From the NCBI GenBank assembly GCA_020161455.1, contig JAIUNZ010000009.1, positions 1 through 64,000 on the forward strand: DNA of 64,000 nucleotides, given 5' to 3'. Numbering within the stretch: the first letter of the stretch is position 1; every line of letters starts with the position of its first letter. A program made the position numbers and the translations under genes. The notes beneath the pieces were generated by a model. The model saw only the letters and a program-made list of their open reading frames with translations, was not told the DNA's origin and searched no databases. The stretch comes from Bacteroidota bacterium. GTDB lineage: Bacteria; Bacteroidota; Bacteroidia; Flavobacteriales; Flavobacteriaceae. Of this stretch, positions 28,787 to 37,415 are shown in pieces.

Positions 28787-29359
28787 TTACAAATTATTGA
28801 TGACTTTACTTAACCGAGCCGTTACTTCTTCTATGGTTCCAATTCCATCTACAGCATAAAATTTATCTTGTGCCTTATAATAATCGGTTAATGGAGCCGT
28901 TTTTTGATTGTATTCCTCATAACGGTTTCTGATTTTTTCTTCGTCTTGGTCATCAGGTCTTCCTGAAGTTTTTCCCCTTTCTAATAAACGTTTTACCAAA
29001 ATTTCATCATCCGCTTCCAAGGCAACTGTAGCTGTAATGCTTTGATTTTTTGTTTCTAAAAATGCATCCAAAGCTTCTGCCTGAGCAATTGTTCTTGGAA
29101 AACCATCAAATAAAAATCCTGCTGAATGTGGGTTTTTATCCACTTCACTTTGTAGCATTTGTATGGTTACTTCATCTGGTACTAAATCGCCTTTGTCCAT
29201 GTAGGTTTTTGCCAATTGCCCAAGTTCAGTTTCATTCTTGATATTGTATCTAAAAATATCTCCTGTTGAAAGATGTGTTAGGTTGTATTTTTCTTTTAAA
29301 AATTCAGCTTGTGTGCCTTTTCCAGCACCTGGTTTTCCGAAAAGAACGATGTTGATCAT
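28787..29359 (-). CDS. adk: Adenylate kinase
   Basis: 190 residues, the short form without the zinc-finger LID insertion. P-loop GKPGAGKGT (Lys14), AMP-binding THLSTGD, GFPRT and RPDD motifs are all present. It converts AMP and ATP to two ADP in the cytoplasm. It lies 45 bases downstream of hpt, probably one operon. Confidence 0.96.
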   Translation of the reverse strand: MINIVLFGKPGAGKGTQAEFLKEKYNLTHLSTGDIFRYNIKNETELGQLAKTYMDKGDLVPDEVTIQMLQSEVDKNPHSAGFLFDGFPRTIAQAEALDAFLETKNQSITATVALEADDEILVKRLLERGKTSGRPDDQDEEKIRNRYEEYNQKTAPLTDYYKAQDKFYAVDGIGTIEEVTARLSKVINNL

Positions 29360-29404
29360 TTTAATCTTAGTTTAATATTGTTTAAAAGTTTAAGTAGTTT
29401 AATT

Positions 29405-29935
29405 TTATTGTGCTAATTGGTAAACATCTGGAAGGTTTCTACCTAAACCATCATAGTCTAAACCATAGCCCACGATGAATTTATTAGGAATTCGCATTCC
29501 GACATAATCAATTTTAATGTCTTTAGTATATGCATCAGGTTTGAAGAATAGCGTTGCAAATTTTAAATGCTTTACATTTTTTTCTTTGAAAATTGCTTTC
29601 AATTCCTCTATAGTATTTCCAGTATCTACAATGTCTTCCACCACAACGACAGTTCTTCCCGTTAAATCCTGATTTAATCCTATAAGTTGTTTTACTTTAT
29701 GTGTTGTTTGTGTACCTTCGTATGATGCTAACTTTAAAAAAGACACTTCACACATGCCTCGGTATTCTTTCATCAAATCAGACAATACCATGAACGAACC
29801 GTTTAAAACACCAATAAAAACTGGCACGTCGTCAAAAAAATCATCATCCATTTTTTTTGCCATATTTTTTATTGCAAAAGAAATTTCCTCAGATGATATA
29901 AAGGGTTCAAAGGTTTTGTCGTGAAGATGTATCAT
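29405..29935 (-). CDS. hpt: Hypoxanthine phosphoribosyltransferase
   Basis: 176 residues, type I PRTase fold. The PRPP-binding loop is VVVEDIVDTGNT, with a flexible loop near SFLKLASYEGT and the base-binding IVGYGLDYDGLGRN. It makes IMP or GMP from hypoxanthine or guanine and PRPP. First gene of the hpt-adk pair; a -7 box lies about 24 bases upstream. Confidence 0.93.
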   Translation of the reverse strand: MIHLHDKTFEPFISSEEISFAIKNMAKKMDDDFFDDVPVFIGVLNGSFMVLSDLMKEYRGMCEVSFLKLASYEGTQTTHKVKQLIGLNQDLTGRTVVVVEDIVDTGNTIEELKAIFKEKNVKHLKFATLFFKPDAYTKDIKIDYVGMRIPNKFIVGYGLDYDGLGRNLPDVYQLAQ

Positions 29936-29958
29936 GGCTTAGGATTTTAAATAAGTTG

Positions 29959-29966
29959 CAAATTTA
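29959..29966 (-). promoter_or_regulatory. Possible -7 promoter box for hpt
   Basis: TAAATTTG on the minus strand fits TAnnTTTG and lies 24 bases before the hpt start. No clear -33 TTG. Confidence 0.4.
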
Positions 29967-30008
29967 ATAACTATTAAGGATTAAGTCCTAAGTAATTAGA
30001 CTTTTTTA

Positions 30009-30016
30009 TAAATTTG
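30009..30016 (+). promoter_or_regulatory. Possible -7 promoter box for the HEAT-like gene
   Basis: TAAATTTG fits TAnnTTTG, 14 bases before the start at 30030, implying a very short leader. No -33 match. Confidence 0.4.
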
Positions 30017-30029
30017 ATAAATTTACTAT

Positions 30030-30569
30030 ATGAAAAATGATTTTATAAATCAGATAAGTAATGGAAATGCCAGTATCAAAAGCAGGCAGCATAACACCAA
30101 TTTAGTACTAGAAAACACTGAATTAACCAAAGATTTAATTGAAATGGCTATCAATATTGAAGATAAATTTCATTTTAAAGCCGTTTGGATAATTGAAAAA
30201 TTAGTAGAAAAAAATATAGAATTACTAACACCATTTATTGATAAAATTCTAGAAATAGCTCCAAAATACAAGCATGAATCAGCAATAAGAGGAATTAGCA
30301 GAGCAATACATTTTTTAAGTAAATCAAAAAAAATAAAACTCTCCGAAAAACAAGAAAACAGTATCATAGAAATTTGTTTTGATTGGTTGATTAATCCCAA
30401 AATAAAACTTGCTCCTAAGGTTTTTGCGATTTACAGTTTGGAAGAAATGAGTAAAAAACAACCGTGGATTATAAAAGAATTGACTCCGATAGTTGAAAAA
30501 GATGCCGAAAGTCAATCGCCGGGTTATAGAGCTGCCGCTCGAAAAATATTAAAAAAGACCAATCTTTAA
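30030..30569 (+). CDS. HEAT-repeat-like hypothetical protein
   Basis: 179 residues, almost entirely amphipathic helices with HEAT-like pairs (SAIRGISRAIHFLSK; FAIYSLEEMSKKQPW; YRAAARKILKK). No catalytic motif, signal or membrane segment is visible. Proteins of this kind are sometimes mislabelled adenylosuccinate lyase because of their position near purine genes; none of that enzyme's signatures are present here. Divergent from hpt and 80 bases before purK. Confidence 0.65.
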   Translation: MKNDFINQISNGNASIKSRQHNTNLVLENTELTKDLIEMAINIEDKFHFKAVWIIEKLVEKNIELLTPFIDKILEIAPKYKHESAIRGISRAIHFLSKSKKIKLSEKQENSIIEICFDWLINPKIKLAPKVFAIYSLEEMSKKQPWIIKELTPIVEKDAESQSPGYRAAARKILKKTNL

Positions 30570-30589
30570 GTTTTTTTTGAGATTTGGAA

Positions 30590-30622
30590 TTTGATAATTG
30601 GGTTTTGAAATTAGTATCTTTG
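30590..30622 (+). promoter_or_regulatory. Predicted purK promoter
   Basis: TTTG (30590-30593), 21 bases, TATCTTTG (30615-30622): both elements of the Bacteroidota promoter. It lies 27 bases before the ATG at 30649 and overlaps an in-frame TTG at 30598, so that earlier start is not used. Confidence 0.65.
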
Positions 30623-30648
30623 CAACACAACGACTACAACTACAACAA

Positions 30649-31812
30649 ATGAATTATTTCTCATCCGATTTTAAACTTGGAATCTTAGGTGGCGGACAAT
30701 TGGGCAAAATGCTATTGAGTGATACTCGAAAATTTGACATCCAAACATTTGTACTCGACCCAAGTGATGAAGCACCAGCAAGACTAGCGTGTAATAATTT
30801 TTTTCAAGGTGATTTATTAGATTTTGATACGGTTTACCGATTTGGAAAATTGGTTGATGTTTTGACAATTGAAATTGAAAATGTAAACCTTGATGCTTTA
30901 GAAAAACTAGAAAATGAAGGTTTAAAAATATACCCATCGCCAAAAACATTACGTTTAATTCAAAGCAAAGCAGTTCAAAAAGAATTTTACATCAAAAACA
31001 AAATTCCAACTGCCAAAGGAAAAGCTTTTAAGAATTTAAAAGAACTTTTGGTTGAATTTATGGATGGAAAATTAAAAATGCCATTCGTATGGAAAAGTGC
31101 TCGTTTTGGGTACGACGGAAATGGCGTAAAAATTATTCGTACACCAAAAGACCTTGAAATCTTGCCTGATGTAGAATGCATCATGGAAGAATTGGTTCCT
31201 TTTAAAAATGAACTGGCAGTAATAGTAGTTAGAAATGTAAAAGGTGAAGTAAAAACCTATCCTGTTGTTGAAATGGAGTTTCATCCTGAAGCTAATCAGG
31301 TAGAGTATGTTATTTGCCCAGCGAGAATAGATTTACCGATTAGTTTAAAAGCTCAAGAAATTGCGTTAAAAGTTTCTAAAGCTTACAAACATGTTGGAAT
31401 TTTGGCTGTAGAAATGTTTCAAACCAAAGATGACAAAATATTGGTAAATGAAGTGGCACCAAGACCACACAATTCGGGACATTACTCAATAGAAGCCAGT
31501 TATACTTCGCAATTTGAAAACCATTTGCGCGCCATTTTAAACCTACCTTTGGGAAAAACCGAAAGTAAAGTTGCCGGAATTATGGTAAATTTGGTTGGCG
31601 AAGAAGGACATACTGGAAATGTGAAGTATAAAAACATCGAAAAAATTATGGCGATTGATGGTGTAACACCACATATTTACGGAAAAAGAGAAACGCGACC
31701 TTTCCGTAAAATGGGACATGTAACTATTGTTAATGAAAATATGACCGAAGCCAGACGAGTTGCCGAAGAAGTGAAGAAAAGTATTAGAGTAATAAGTAGT
31801 AAGTCACAGTAA
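30649..31812 (+). CDS. purK: N5-carboxyaminoimidazole ribonucleotide synthase
   Basis: 387 residues from the ATG at 30649 (MNYFSSDFKLGILGGGQLGKM). An N-terminal Rossmann-like domain leads into an ATP-grasp domain (WKSARFGYDGNGVK; NEVAPRPHNSGHYSIEAS). PurK makes N5-CAIR from AIR, bicarbonate and ATP. The last codons fall in a short GTAATAAGTAGTAAG-type repeat that continues into the gap, so the C-terminal tail may be recently altered. Leads a cluster with a small ORF and purE. Confidence 0.94.
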   Translation: MNYFSSDFKLGILGGGQLGKMLLSDTRKFDIQTFVLDPSDEAPARLACNNFFQGDLLDFDTVYRFGKLVDVLTIEIENVNLDALEKLENEGLKIYPSPKTLRLIQSKAVQKEFYIKNKIPTAKGKAFKNLKELLVEFMDGKLKMPFVWKSARFGYDGNGVKIIRTPKDLEILPDVECIMEELVPFKNELAVIVVRNVKGEVKTYPVVEMEFHPEANQVEYVICPARIDLPISLKAQEIALKVSKAYKHVGILAVEMFQTKDDKILVNEVAPRPHNSGHYSIEASYTSQFENHLRAILNLPLGKTESKVAGIMVNLVGEEGHTGNVKYKNIEKIMAIDGVTPHIYGKRETRPFRKMGHVTIVNENMTEARRVAEEVKKSIRVISSKSQ

Positions 31813-31867
31813 TAAGTCGCAGTTTGCAGAAGCAGTTAACAGCATTTAAATTTAAAATCTAGAAAAT

Positions 31868-32200
31868 ATGGAATTAATTTATGATTTCTGGAAAGGAAAA
31901 CCATCAGAAGTAAACACTTCCTTAAAAAGAAGTATTAGCCAATATACCAGACATTATTCTAGTGTTAAAATAGGAATAACTTGCAGACCAAAAGACAGAT
32001 TAAGACAACATGAAAAAATGAAATTGGATTGGGAAAAAATGATTATAAAATACGAAACATCTTCTGTAAATTTCATAAATAAAATTGAGAAACAACATAT
32101 TGATTATCAATGGGAATTTGTAACAAACCTCAGAAGTGGTGGTGGTGGACCAAATGGTAAAAAAGGACCATTTTTTCTTTATGTTTTATTAAAAAAGTAA
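31868..32200 (+). CDS. Small GIY-YIG-like protein of unknown role
   Basis: 110 residues. The tract VKIGITCRPKDRLRQHEK (residues 33-50) resembles the second strand and conserved Arg of the GIY-YIG nuclease fold (YxGIT-x-P-x-x-R-x-x-QH). A Glu in NKIEKQ could be the metal ligand. The first GIY strand is not evident, so activity is doubtful. A glycine-rich loop (RSGGGGPNGKKG) is near the C-terminus. It lies between purK and purE, which are usually adjacent, and its spacing (55 and 18 bases) suggests co-transcription. Confidence 0.5.
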   Translation: MELIYDFWKGKPSEVNTSLKRSISQYTRHYSSVKIGITCRPKDRLRQHEKMKLDWEKMIIKYETSSVNFINKIEKQHIDYQWEFVTNLRSGGGGPNGKKGPFFLYVLLKK

Positions 32201-32218
32201 TCAACATCTAATTAAATT

Positions 32219-32704
32219 ATGACCAAAGTAGCCATAATCATGGGTTCAAAATCAGATTTGCCCGTAATGCAAGAAGCCATTGACATTTTAAACGGATTTG
32301 ATATTGAAACCGAAGTCGACATCGTTTCTGCACATCGAACACCTGAGAAATTATATGATTTTAGCAAAAATGCTCACACACGTGGAATTTCAGTGATTAT
32401 AGCTGGTGCTGGTGGTGCGGCTCATTTGCCTGGAATGGTTGCTTCAATGTCGCCACTTCCTGTAATTGGTGTTCCAGTAAAATCAAGTAATTCTATTGAT
32501 GGTTGGGATTCGGTTTTGTCTATTCTACAAATGCCTGGTGGCGTTCCTGTAGCAACTGTAGCCTTAAATGGTGCAAAAAACGCTGGGATTTTGGCGGCTC
32601 AAATTATTGGAAGTCACGATAAAATTGTTTTAGATAAAATTATTTTTTACAAAGAAAGTTTGAAAGAAGCCGTGAATAAGTCGTCGGATGAAATGAAAAA
32701 ATAA
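32219..32704 (+). CDS. purE: N5-carboxyaminoimidazole ribonucleotide mutase
   Basis: 161 residues, typical class I PurE. GSKSDLPVM near the N-terminus, SAHRTPE, and the phosphate loop GAGGAAHLPGM are all present. It converts N5-CAIR to CAIR, the step after PurK. Three bases upstream of the peptidase gene, so probably coupled to it. Confidence 0.95.
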   Translation: MTKVAIIMGSKSDLPVMQEAIDILNGFDIETEVDIVSAHRTPEKLYDFSKNAHTRGISVIIAGAGGAAHLPGMVASMSPLPVIGVPVKSSNSIDGWDSVLSILQMPGGVPVATVALNGAKNAGILAAQIIGSHDKIVLDKIIFYKESLKEAVNKSSDEMKK

Positions 32705-32707
32705 AAA

Positions 32708-34762
32708 ATGAAAGTACTTACTCAAAGATTTACTACCAAATACGAAACCGCGCCATTTTCGGTCATAAAAATGGAAGATTACAAGCCTGCTTTTGAAGAA
32801 AACATCAAGAATGCAAAAGCTGAAATTGATGCTATCATCAATAATCCTGATGCGCCAACTTTTGAAAATACACTTGAAGCTTTAGATTTTGCAGGTTATC
32901 CTTTGGATAGATTATCATCTATTTTCTTCAATCTGAATTCGGCCGAAACAACTGATGAAATGCAGAAAATTGCTCAAGAAGTTTCGCCATTATTAACCGA
33001 ATTCGGAAACGATATTACCTTAAACGAAGATTTATTCAAACGAATAAAAGCAGTTTATGATGCCAAAGATAGTTTGAACTTAACTACGGAACAACACACT
33101 TTATTGGATAAAAAATATAAAGGATTTGTTAGAAATGGTGCATTGTTGAACGAAGAACAAAAGAAAAAACTTAGAGAAATTGACACGCAATTAGCCAAAT
33201 TAAAACTGACTTTTGGGGAAAATGTATTGGCAGAAACCAACAATTACCATTTGCAAATTACCAATGAAGCAGATTTAAAAGGTTTGCCCGAAGGTGTTGT
33301 TGAAGCTGCCAAAGCGGAAGCCGAAAACCGACAATTGGATGGTTGGGTTTTTACTTTAGACATGCCGAGCTATTTGCCTTTTATGACTTATGCTGATAAT
33401 CGCGAACTGCGAAAAGAATTGGCTATTTCTGCAGGTAAAAAAGGTTTTCAAAACAATGAATACGATAATCAAAACAACGTTAAAGACATTGTTCGTTTAC
33501 GTCACGAACGCGCTAATTTATTAGGTTATGCTTCGCATGCGCATTTTGTTTTGGAAGAGCGAATGGCTCAAAATCCTGAGAAAGTTATTTCCTTTTTGAA
33601 TGATATGCTGGAAAAAGCAAAACCGGCTGCTCAAAAACAATTTGAAGAATTGACTGCATTTGCCAAAGAACTGGATGAAATTGATCATTTGGAGAAATGG
33701 GATAGCGCTTATTATTCCGAAAAACTGAAGCAAAAACTATTCAATTTGGATGATGAAAAACTGAAGCCTTATTTCAAATTAGAAAATGTACTGAATGGTG
33801 CTTTTACCATTGCTGAAAAATTATACGGCATTACTTTTAAAGAAGTTTTTGATATCGAAAAATACCATAAAGATGTAACCACTTATGAAGTTTTGTTTCC
33901 GAGCAGTCGGGAATCTGAAGGTGAATTAGTTGCTGTTTTTTATGCTGATTTTTTTCCAAGAAAAGGAAAACGAAATGGTGCTTGGATGACTTCATTCAAA
34001 TCACAATCTATTAAAAATGGTGTAAACGATAGACCTCATGTTTCTAATGTTTGCAACTTTACGCCACCAACACCAAGCAAACCTTCATTATTAACTTTTA
34101 ATGAAGTAACTACTTTATTTCACGAATTTGGTCATGGATTGCACGGCATGTTAGCCAACACAACGTATCCAAGTTTATCCGGAACTTCTGTGTATTGGGA
34201 TTTTGTGGAATTACCAAGTCAAGTGATGGAAAACTGGTGTTACGAACCAGAAGCATTAGCATTGTTTGCCAAACATTATGAAACAGGAGAAATTATTCCT
34301 CAAGAATATGTAGAAAAGATTAAAGAAAGCGCCAACTTTTTAGAAGGAATTGCTACTTTACGACAATTGAGTTTTGGTTTGTTAGACATGGCTTATCATG
34401 GCAAATCATCCTCCTTCGGCGGACAGGCTATTGATGATGTGAAAACCTTTGAAGAAAAGGCTTTTGAAAACACCAAGTTATATCCAGATGTAGCCGAAAA
34501 TTGTATGAGTACATCGTTTTCTCATATTTTTCAAGGCGGTTATTCTTCGGGCTATTACAGTTATAAATGGGCAGAAGTTTTGGATGCTGACGCCTTTGCA
34601 TTCTTCCAAGAAAAAGGAATTTTTGACAAAGAAGTTGCCACAAAATTCAAAGACAATATCTTATCTAAAGGCGGAACCGAATTGCCAATGGAATTGTATA
34701 AAAAATTCCGAGGAAAAGAACCAAAACCCGATGCATTGTTGAAACGTGCTGGGTTGATATAA
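32708..34762 (+). CDS. M3 family metallopeptidase (peptidyl-dipeptidase/oligopeptidase A type)
   Basis: 684 residues. The zinc site HEFGHG is at His472-Glu473-His476, with the third ligand Glu expected about 25-30 residues later near VYWDFVELPSQ. The N-terminal helical half and C-terminal FSHIFQGGYSSGYYSYKWAEVLDADAF segment are typical of M3 enzymes. No signal peptide, so it is cytoplasmic and degrades oligopeptides. Dcp and oligopeptidase A cannot be told apart from the sequence alone. Confidence 0.92.
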   Translation: MKVLTQRFTTKYETAPFSVIKMEDYKPAFEENIKNAKAEIDAIINNPDAPTFENTLEALDFAGYPLDRLSSIFFNLNSAETTDEMQKIAQEVSPLLTEFGNDITLNEDLFKRIKAVYDAKDSLNLTTEQHTLLDKKYKGFVRNGALLNEEQKKKLREIDTQLAKLKLTFGENVLAETNNYHLQITNEADLKGLPEGVVEAAKAEAENRQLDGWVFTLDMPSYLPFMTYADNRELRKELAISAGKKGFQNNEYDNQNNVKDIVRLRHERANLLGYASHAHFVLEERMAQNPEKVISFLNDMLEKAKPAAQKQFEELTAFAKELDEIDHLEKWDSAYYSEKLKQKLFNLDDEKLKPYFKLENVLNGAFTIAEKLYGITFKEVFDIEKYHKDVTTYEVLFPSSRESEGELVAVFYADFFPRKGKRNGAWMTSFKSQSIKNGVNDRPHVSNVCNFTPPTPSKPSLLTFNEVTTLFHEFGHGLHGMLANTTYPSLSGTSVYWDFVELPSQVMENWCYEPEALALFAKHYETGEIIPQEYVEKIKESANFLEGIATLRQLSFGLLDMAYHGKSSSFGGQAIDDVKTFEEKAFENTKLYPDVAENCMSTSFSHIFQGGYSSGYYSYKWAEVLDADAFAFFQEKGIFDKEVATKFKDNILSKGGTELPMELYKKFRGKEPKPDALLKRAGLI

Positions 34763-34766
34763 TTTT

Positions 34767-34801
34767 TAAGCCTAACAGGATTTAAAAACCTGTTAGTCTT
34801 A
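34767..34801. terminator. Hairpin between convergent peptidase and ATPase genes
   Basis: TAAG-C-CTAACAGG pairs with CCTGTTAG-T-CTTA (34767-34779 and 34789-34801), with a 9-base AT-rich loop and T/A-rich flanks. Position suggests a bidirectional terminator. Confidence 0.65.
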
Positions 34802-34813
34802 AATTATTGCTAT

Positions 34814-35929
34814 TTACTTCAAAAACTCTCTAAAATTATCTTTATTAACAACCATAAAATTGGGTTCGTAAGCGGTTGCGAATGATTTTGGTAATTTTAC
34901 TTTTTTGTTAGTTGCCCATTTAAATTCAAAAGCAGCAACTTCATCGGCATTAATTTCCACATAATCAATTTCTTGTTGAGTTGTAGTTCGCCAAAAATAG
35001 GATTTTGCATTACTTTGTGAATAAGATAGAAACTTCATACGTTCTGCCATCATAAAGTTTTCCCATAAAGCACCTTTATCTTGTCGAAGTGCTAAATTAT
35101 TGAAGTTACCGATAATCATATTTCGAACACCATTATCATAAAAATAAATTTTCTTGTTGGCTTTTATCTCATTTCGAAGGTTTTTACTAAAACTATTGAT
35201 CCTAAAAACCACGAAACTTTTTTCTAACAAATCAATATAATTACTAACCGTATTTTTATCAATACCTACCAATTGAGCTATTTCATTATAACTGACTTCG
35301 TTTCCAACCTGAAAAGCTAATGCCTGAACTACTTTTTCCAAATATTCTGATTTTCTGATTCCTGCCAATGCCAGAATATCTTTGTACAAATAACTAGAAA
35401 CCAAGTTTTTCAAGATTTCATGTTCTTCTCCAAAATTATTGATGACATCAGGATACATTCCATATAATAATCGCAATTCTAGTTGTTGTTGTGCTTTGAT
35501 GTAGCCTACATTTTTTTCAAATTCATTCCAAGAAATAGGATATAAATTGTACTCAAATTTTCTTCCAGTTAAAGGTTCTTGTGTAGCATTATTTATATCA
35601 AAAGCTGATGAACCACTAACAATAACTTGAACATTTTTTATTTGATCAACAATGATTTTCAACTTTAAACCTATATTTGGAATACGTTGTACTTCATCAA
35701 TAAACACATATTTATACGTTCCAATGATGCTTCGCAAAGCTTCCGTATTAGCATTACTGATTATTTCAGCCACAGAATGATCATCACCATCTAAAAAAAG
35801 ATAATCGTTATCAGCCAAAACTGTTTTAATCATCGTTGTTTTTCCAACTTGTCGTGGTCCAATCAACACAATTACTTTGCCTTTATGTAGTTTTGTTGCT
35901 AAAACCGAAGTTAAATCTCTAGAAATCAT
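34814..35929 (-). CDS. AAA ATPase of the DUF4143 family
   Basis: 371 residues from the ATG at 35929 (MISRDLTSVLA). AAA_14 domain: Walker A GPRQVGKTTM, Walker B YVFIDEVQRIPN, sensor IVSGSSAFD. A winged-helix region (YNEIAQLVGIDKNTVSNYIDLL) follows, then the C-terminal DUF4143 with a PD-(D/E)xK-like stretch (QQEIDYVEINADEVAAFEFKW). The family is widespread and often in variable regions; its role is unsettled. An upstream in-frame TTG at 35947 lies in the predicted -7 box and is rejected. Confidence 0.85.
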   Translation of the reverse strand: MISRDLTSVLATKLHKGKVIVLIGPRQVGKTTMIKTVLADNDYLFLDGDDHSVAEIISNANTEALRSIIGTYKYVFIDEVQRIPNIGLKLKIIVDQIKNVQVIVSGSSAFDINNATQEPLTGRKFEYNLYPISWNEFEKNVGYIKAQQQLELRLLYGMYPDVINNFGEEHEILKNLVSSYLYKDILALAGIRKSEYLEKVVQALAFQVGNEVSYNEIAQLVGIDKNTVSNYIDLLEKSFVVFRINSFSKNLRNEIKANKKIYFYDNGVRNMIIGNFNNLALRQDKGALWENFMMAERMKFLSYSQSNAKSYFWRTTTQQEIDYVEINADEVAAFEFKWATNKKVKLPKSFATAYEPNFMVVNKDNFREFLK

Positions 35930-35944
35930 CTTGTAAAATTTTAA

Positions 35945-35976
35945 CAAAAATATAAAATATTATTTCTATTCACCAA
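35945..35976 (-). promoter_or_regulatory. Predicted promoter of the DUF4143 ATPase gene
   Basis: Minus strand: TTG (35974-35976), 21 bases, TATTTTTG (35945-35952). It predicts a leader of only about ten bases before the ATG at 35929. The -33 element sits inside the first repeat copy of the 33-bp array. Confidence 0.6.
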
Positions 35977-36049
35977 TTTTACAAGTTTTTTAGTGAACGT
36001 ATTCACCAATTCTATATATTTTTTAGTGAACGTATTCACCAATATTACA
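35968..36049. repeat. 33-bp tandem repeats with inverted-repeat junctions
   Basis: Unit ATTCACCAAT-N8-TTTTTTAGTGAACGT occurs at 35968-36000 and 36001-36033, with a partial third copy from 36034. At each junction TTAGTGAA-CGTA-TTCACCAA forms a near-perfect inverted repeat (35990-36009 and 36023-36042), and a half-site (35969-35976) overlaps the -33 box of the ATPase promoter. This looks like a set of operators, spaced about three helical turns. Confidence 0.8.
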
Positions 36050-36070
36050 TTTATCAATATAAATTGAAAT

Positions 36071-36094
36071 AACTTTCATTTTTTTTTGAAAGTT
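36071..36094. promoter_or_regulatory. Palindromic operator upstream of the GbsR/MarR gene
   Basis: AACTTTCA (36071-36078) and TGAAAGTT (36087-36094) are separated by eight T. The palindrome covers the -33 TTTG of the promoter, so a bound protein would block transcription. The same arms and 8-base spacing recur at 36662-36687. Confidence 0.7.
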
Positions 36095-36116
36095 TAAAAA
36101 CTTTAATATATCTTTG
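36085..36116 (+). promoter_or_regulatory. Predicted promoter of the GbsR/MarR-led operon
   Basis: TTTG (36085-36088), 20 bases, TATCTTTG (36109-36116), 28 bases before the ATG at 36145. Overlaps the operator palindrome. Confidence 0.65.
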
Positions 36117-36144
36117 TATTATCATATTGAAACAATATCCAAAA

Positions 36145-36648
36145 ATGGAATTCATAGAAGCTAAAAATAAATTCGTTCAAACTTGGGGTGCATTGGGTAG
36201 TCAATGGGGAATTAATAAAACTATGGCTCAAATTCACGCTCTATTAATGGTTTCAATAGAACCTGTTTCTATGGAAGACATTATGGAAGAATTGCAAATT
36301 TCTCGTGGAAATGCTTCAATGAATTTACGTGCTTTGATAGACTGGGGAATTGTTTACAAAGAATATAAAGCTGGTGAACGAAGAGAGTTTTTTACTGCTG
36401 AAAAAGATTTGGATGAACTAGCCATAAAAATTGCAAAAGAACGAAGCAAAAGAGAAATAAAGCCAGCTTTGAAAGTTTTAAAAGAAGTTTCTACTATAGA
36501 TTCTAATACAACCGAAGAGGAACTACATTTTAAAAATCAAACAACTCAATTGTATGATTTTGTCTTAAAAACAGACAATATACTCGAAAAAATTACCGAA
36601 TACAAGGACAATTGGCTAGCTCAATTGCTTGTTCGATTTATGAAGTAA
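36145..36648 (+). CDS. GbsR/MarR family transcriptional regulator
   Basis: 167 residues from the ATG at 36145 (MEFIEAKNK); an in-frame TTG at 36127 is less likely. The winged helix is at about 20-90 (MEDIMEELQISRGNASMNLRALIDWG) and is followed by a helical C-terminus, as in GbsR-type proteins. The palindrome on its own promoter and again before the next gene suggests autoregulation and control of the operon. The ligand is unknown. Confidence 0.82.
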   Translation: MEFIEAKNKFVQTWGALGSQWGINKTMAQIHALLMVSIEPVSMEDIMEELQISRGNASMNLRALIDWGIVYKEYKAGERREFFTAEKDLDELAIKIAKERSKREIKPALKVLKEVSTIDSNTTEEELHFKNQTTQLYDFVLKTDNILEKITEYKDNWLAQLLVRFMK

Positions 36649-36661
36649 AAAAATTTAATTA

Positions 36662-36687
36662 AAACTTTCAATTTTTTTTGAAAGTTT
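36662..36687. promoter_or_regulatory. Second copy of the palindromic operator, before the DUF2071 gene
   Basis: AAACTTTCA (36662-36670), 8 bases, TGAAAGTTT (36679-36687): arms and spacing match the operator at 36071-36094. It lies in the 53-base gap between the regulator and the DUF2071 gene, 14 bases before the ATG. Confidence 0.7.
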
Positions 36688-36701
36688 AAAAATAAAACAT
36701 T

Positions 36702-37415
36702 ATGAGTTTCTTAAAAGCACAATGGGAAAATTTAGCTTTAATCAATTATGAAATTGACCATGAAATCTTAAAAAACTATATTCCAAAAGGAACCGAAATA
36801 GAGTTATGGAATGGAAAATGTTATGTTAGTTTAGTAGGATTTATGTTTAAAAACGTAAAATTATTAGGATTAAAAATTCCGTTTCATATTAATTTTGAAG
36901 AAGTAAATCTTCGGTTTTATGTAAAAAGTTTTGAAAATAATGAATGGAAACGTGGTGTTGTTTTCATTAAAGAAATTGTTCCAAAACAAGCCTTGACTTT
37001 TGTCGCAAATACAATTTATAAAGAACATTATCAAACACTTTCAATGAAACATTCTATTCAAGAAAGCACAGATTCAACTGAATTTACTTATGAATGGAAA
37101 ACTGCAAACAAATGGAACTCTATTTTAATTGAAACAGAAAAAAACGAAACAGAAATTGAAATAAACTCTGAAGCTGAATTTATTACTGAACATTATTTTG
37201 GTTACACAAAAATAAACGAAAATAAAACATTTGAATATGAAGTAAAACATCCCAAATGGCAACAATTAAAAGTCATTAATACTAAAATAGATGTAGACTT
37301 TAAAGCAACTTATGGGAAAGAATTTGAATTTTTAGAAAATCAAAAACCAGTTTCTGTTTTATTAGCAATTGGTTCAGAAATTAGTGTAGAAAATAAAAAA
37401 ACTAAAAAATTATGA
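36702..37415 (+). CDS. DUF2071 (YqjF-like) protein
   Basis: 237 residues, soluble. The N-terminal motif WENLALINYEIDHEILKNYIP and the following GKCYVSLVGFMFK are typical of DUF2071. Function of the family is unknown; the fold resembles acetoacetate decarboxylase-like proteins. The stop codon overlaps the next start (ATGA), so translation is coupled to the membrane protein downstream. Confidence 0.8.
   Translation: MSFLKAQWENLALINYEIDHEILKNYIPKGTEIELWNGKCYVSLVGFMFKNVKLLGLKIPFHINFEEVNLRFYVKSFENNEWKRGVVFIKEIVPKQALTFVANTIYKEHYQTLSMKHSIQESTDSTEFTYEWKTANKWNSILIETEKNETEIEINSEAEFITEHYFGYTKINENKTFEYEVKHPKWQQLKVINTKIDVDFKATYGKEFEFLENQKPVSVLLAIGSEISVENKKTKKL

Noticed and set aside
30030-30569. HEAT-like protein as adenylosuccinate lyase
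   Set aside because: None of the lyase signature residues are present and the length is far too short.
30598-30648. TTG start for purK
   Set aside because: It lies inside the predicted promoter, whereas the ATG at 30649 begins the conserved N-terminus.
35968-36049. 33-bp repeats as a CRISPR remnant
   Set aside because: The copies are contiguous without unique spacers, there are only about two and a half, and no cas genes are nearby.
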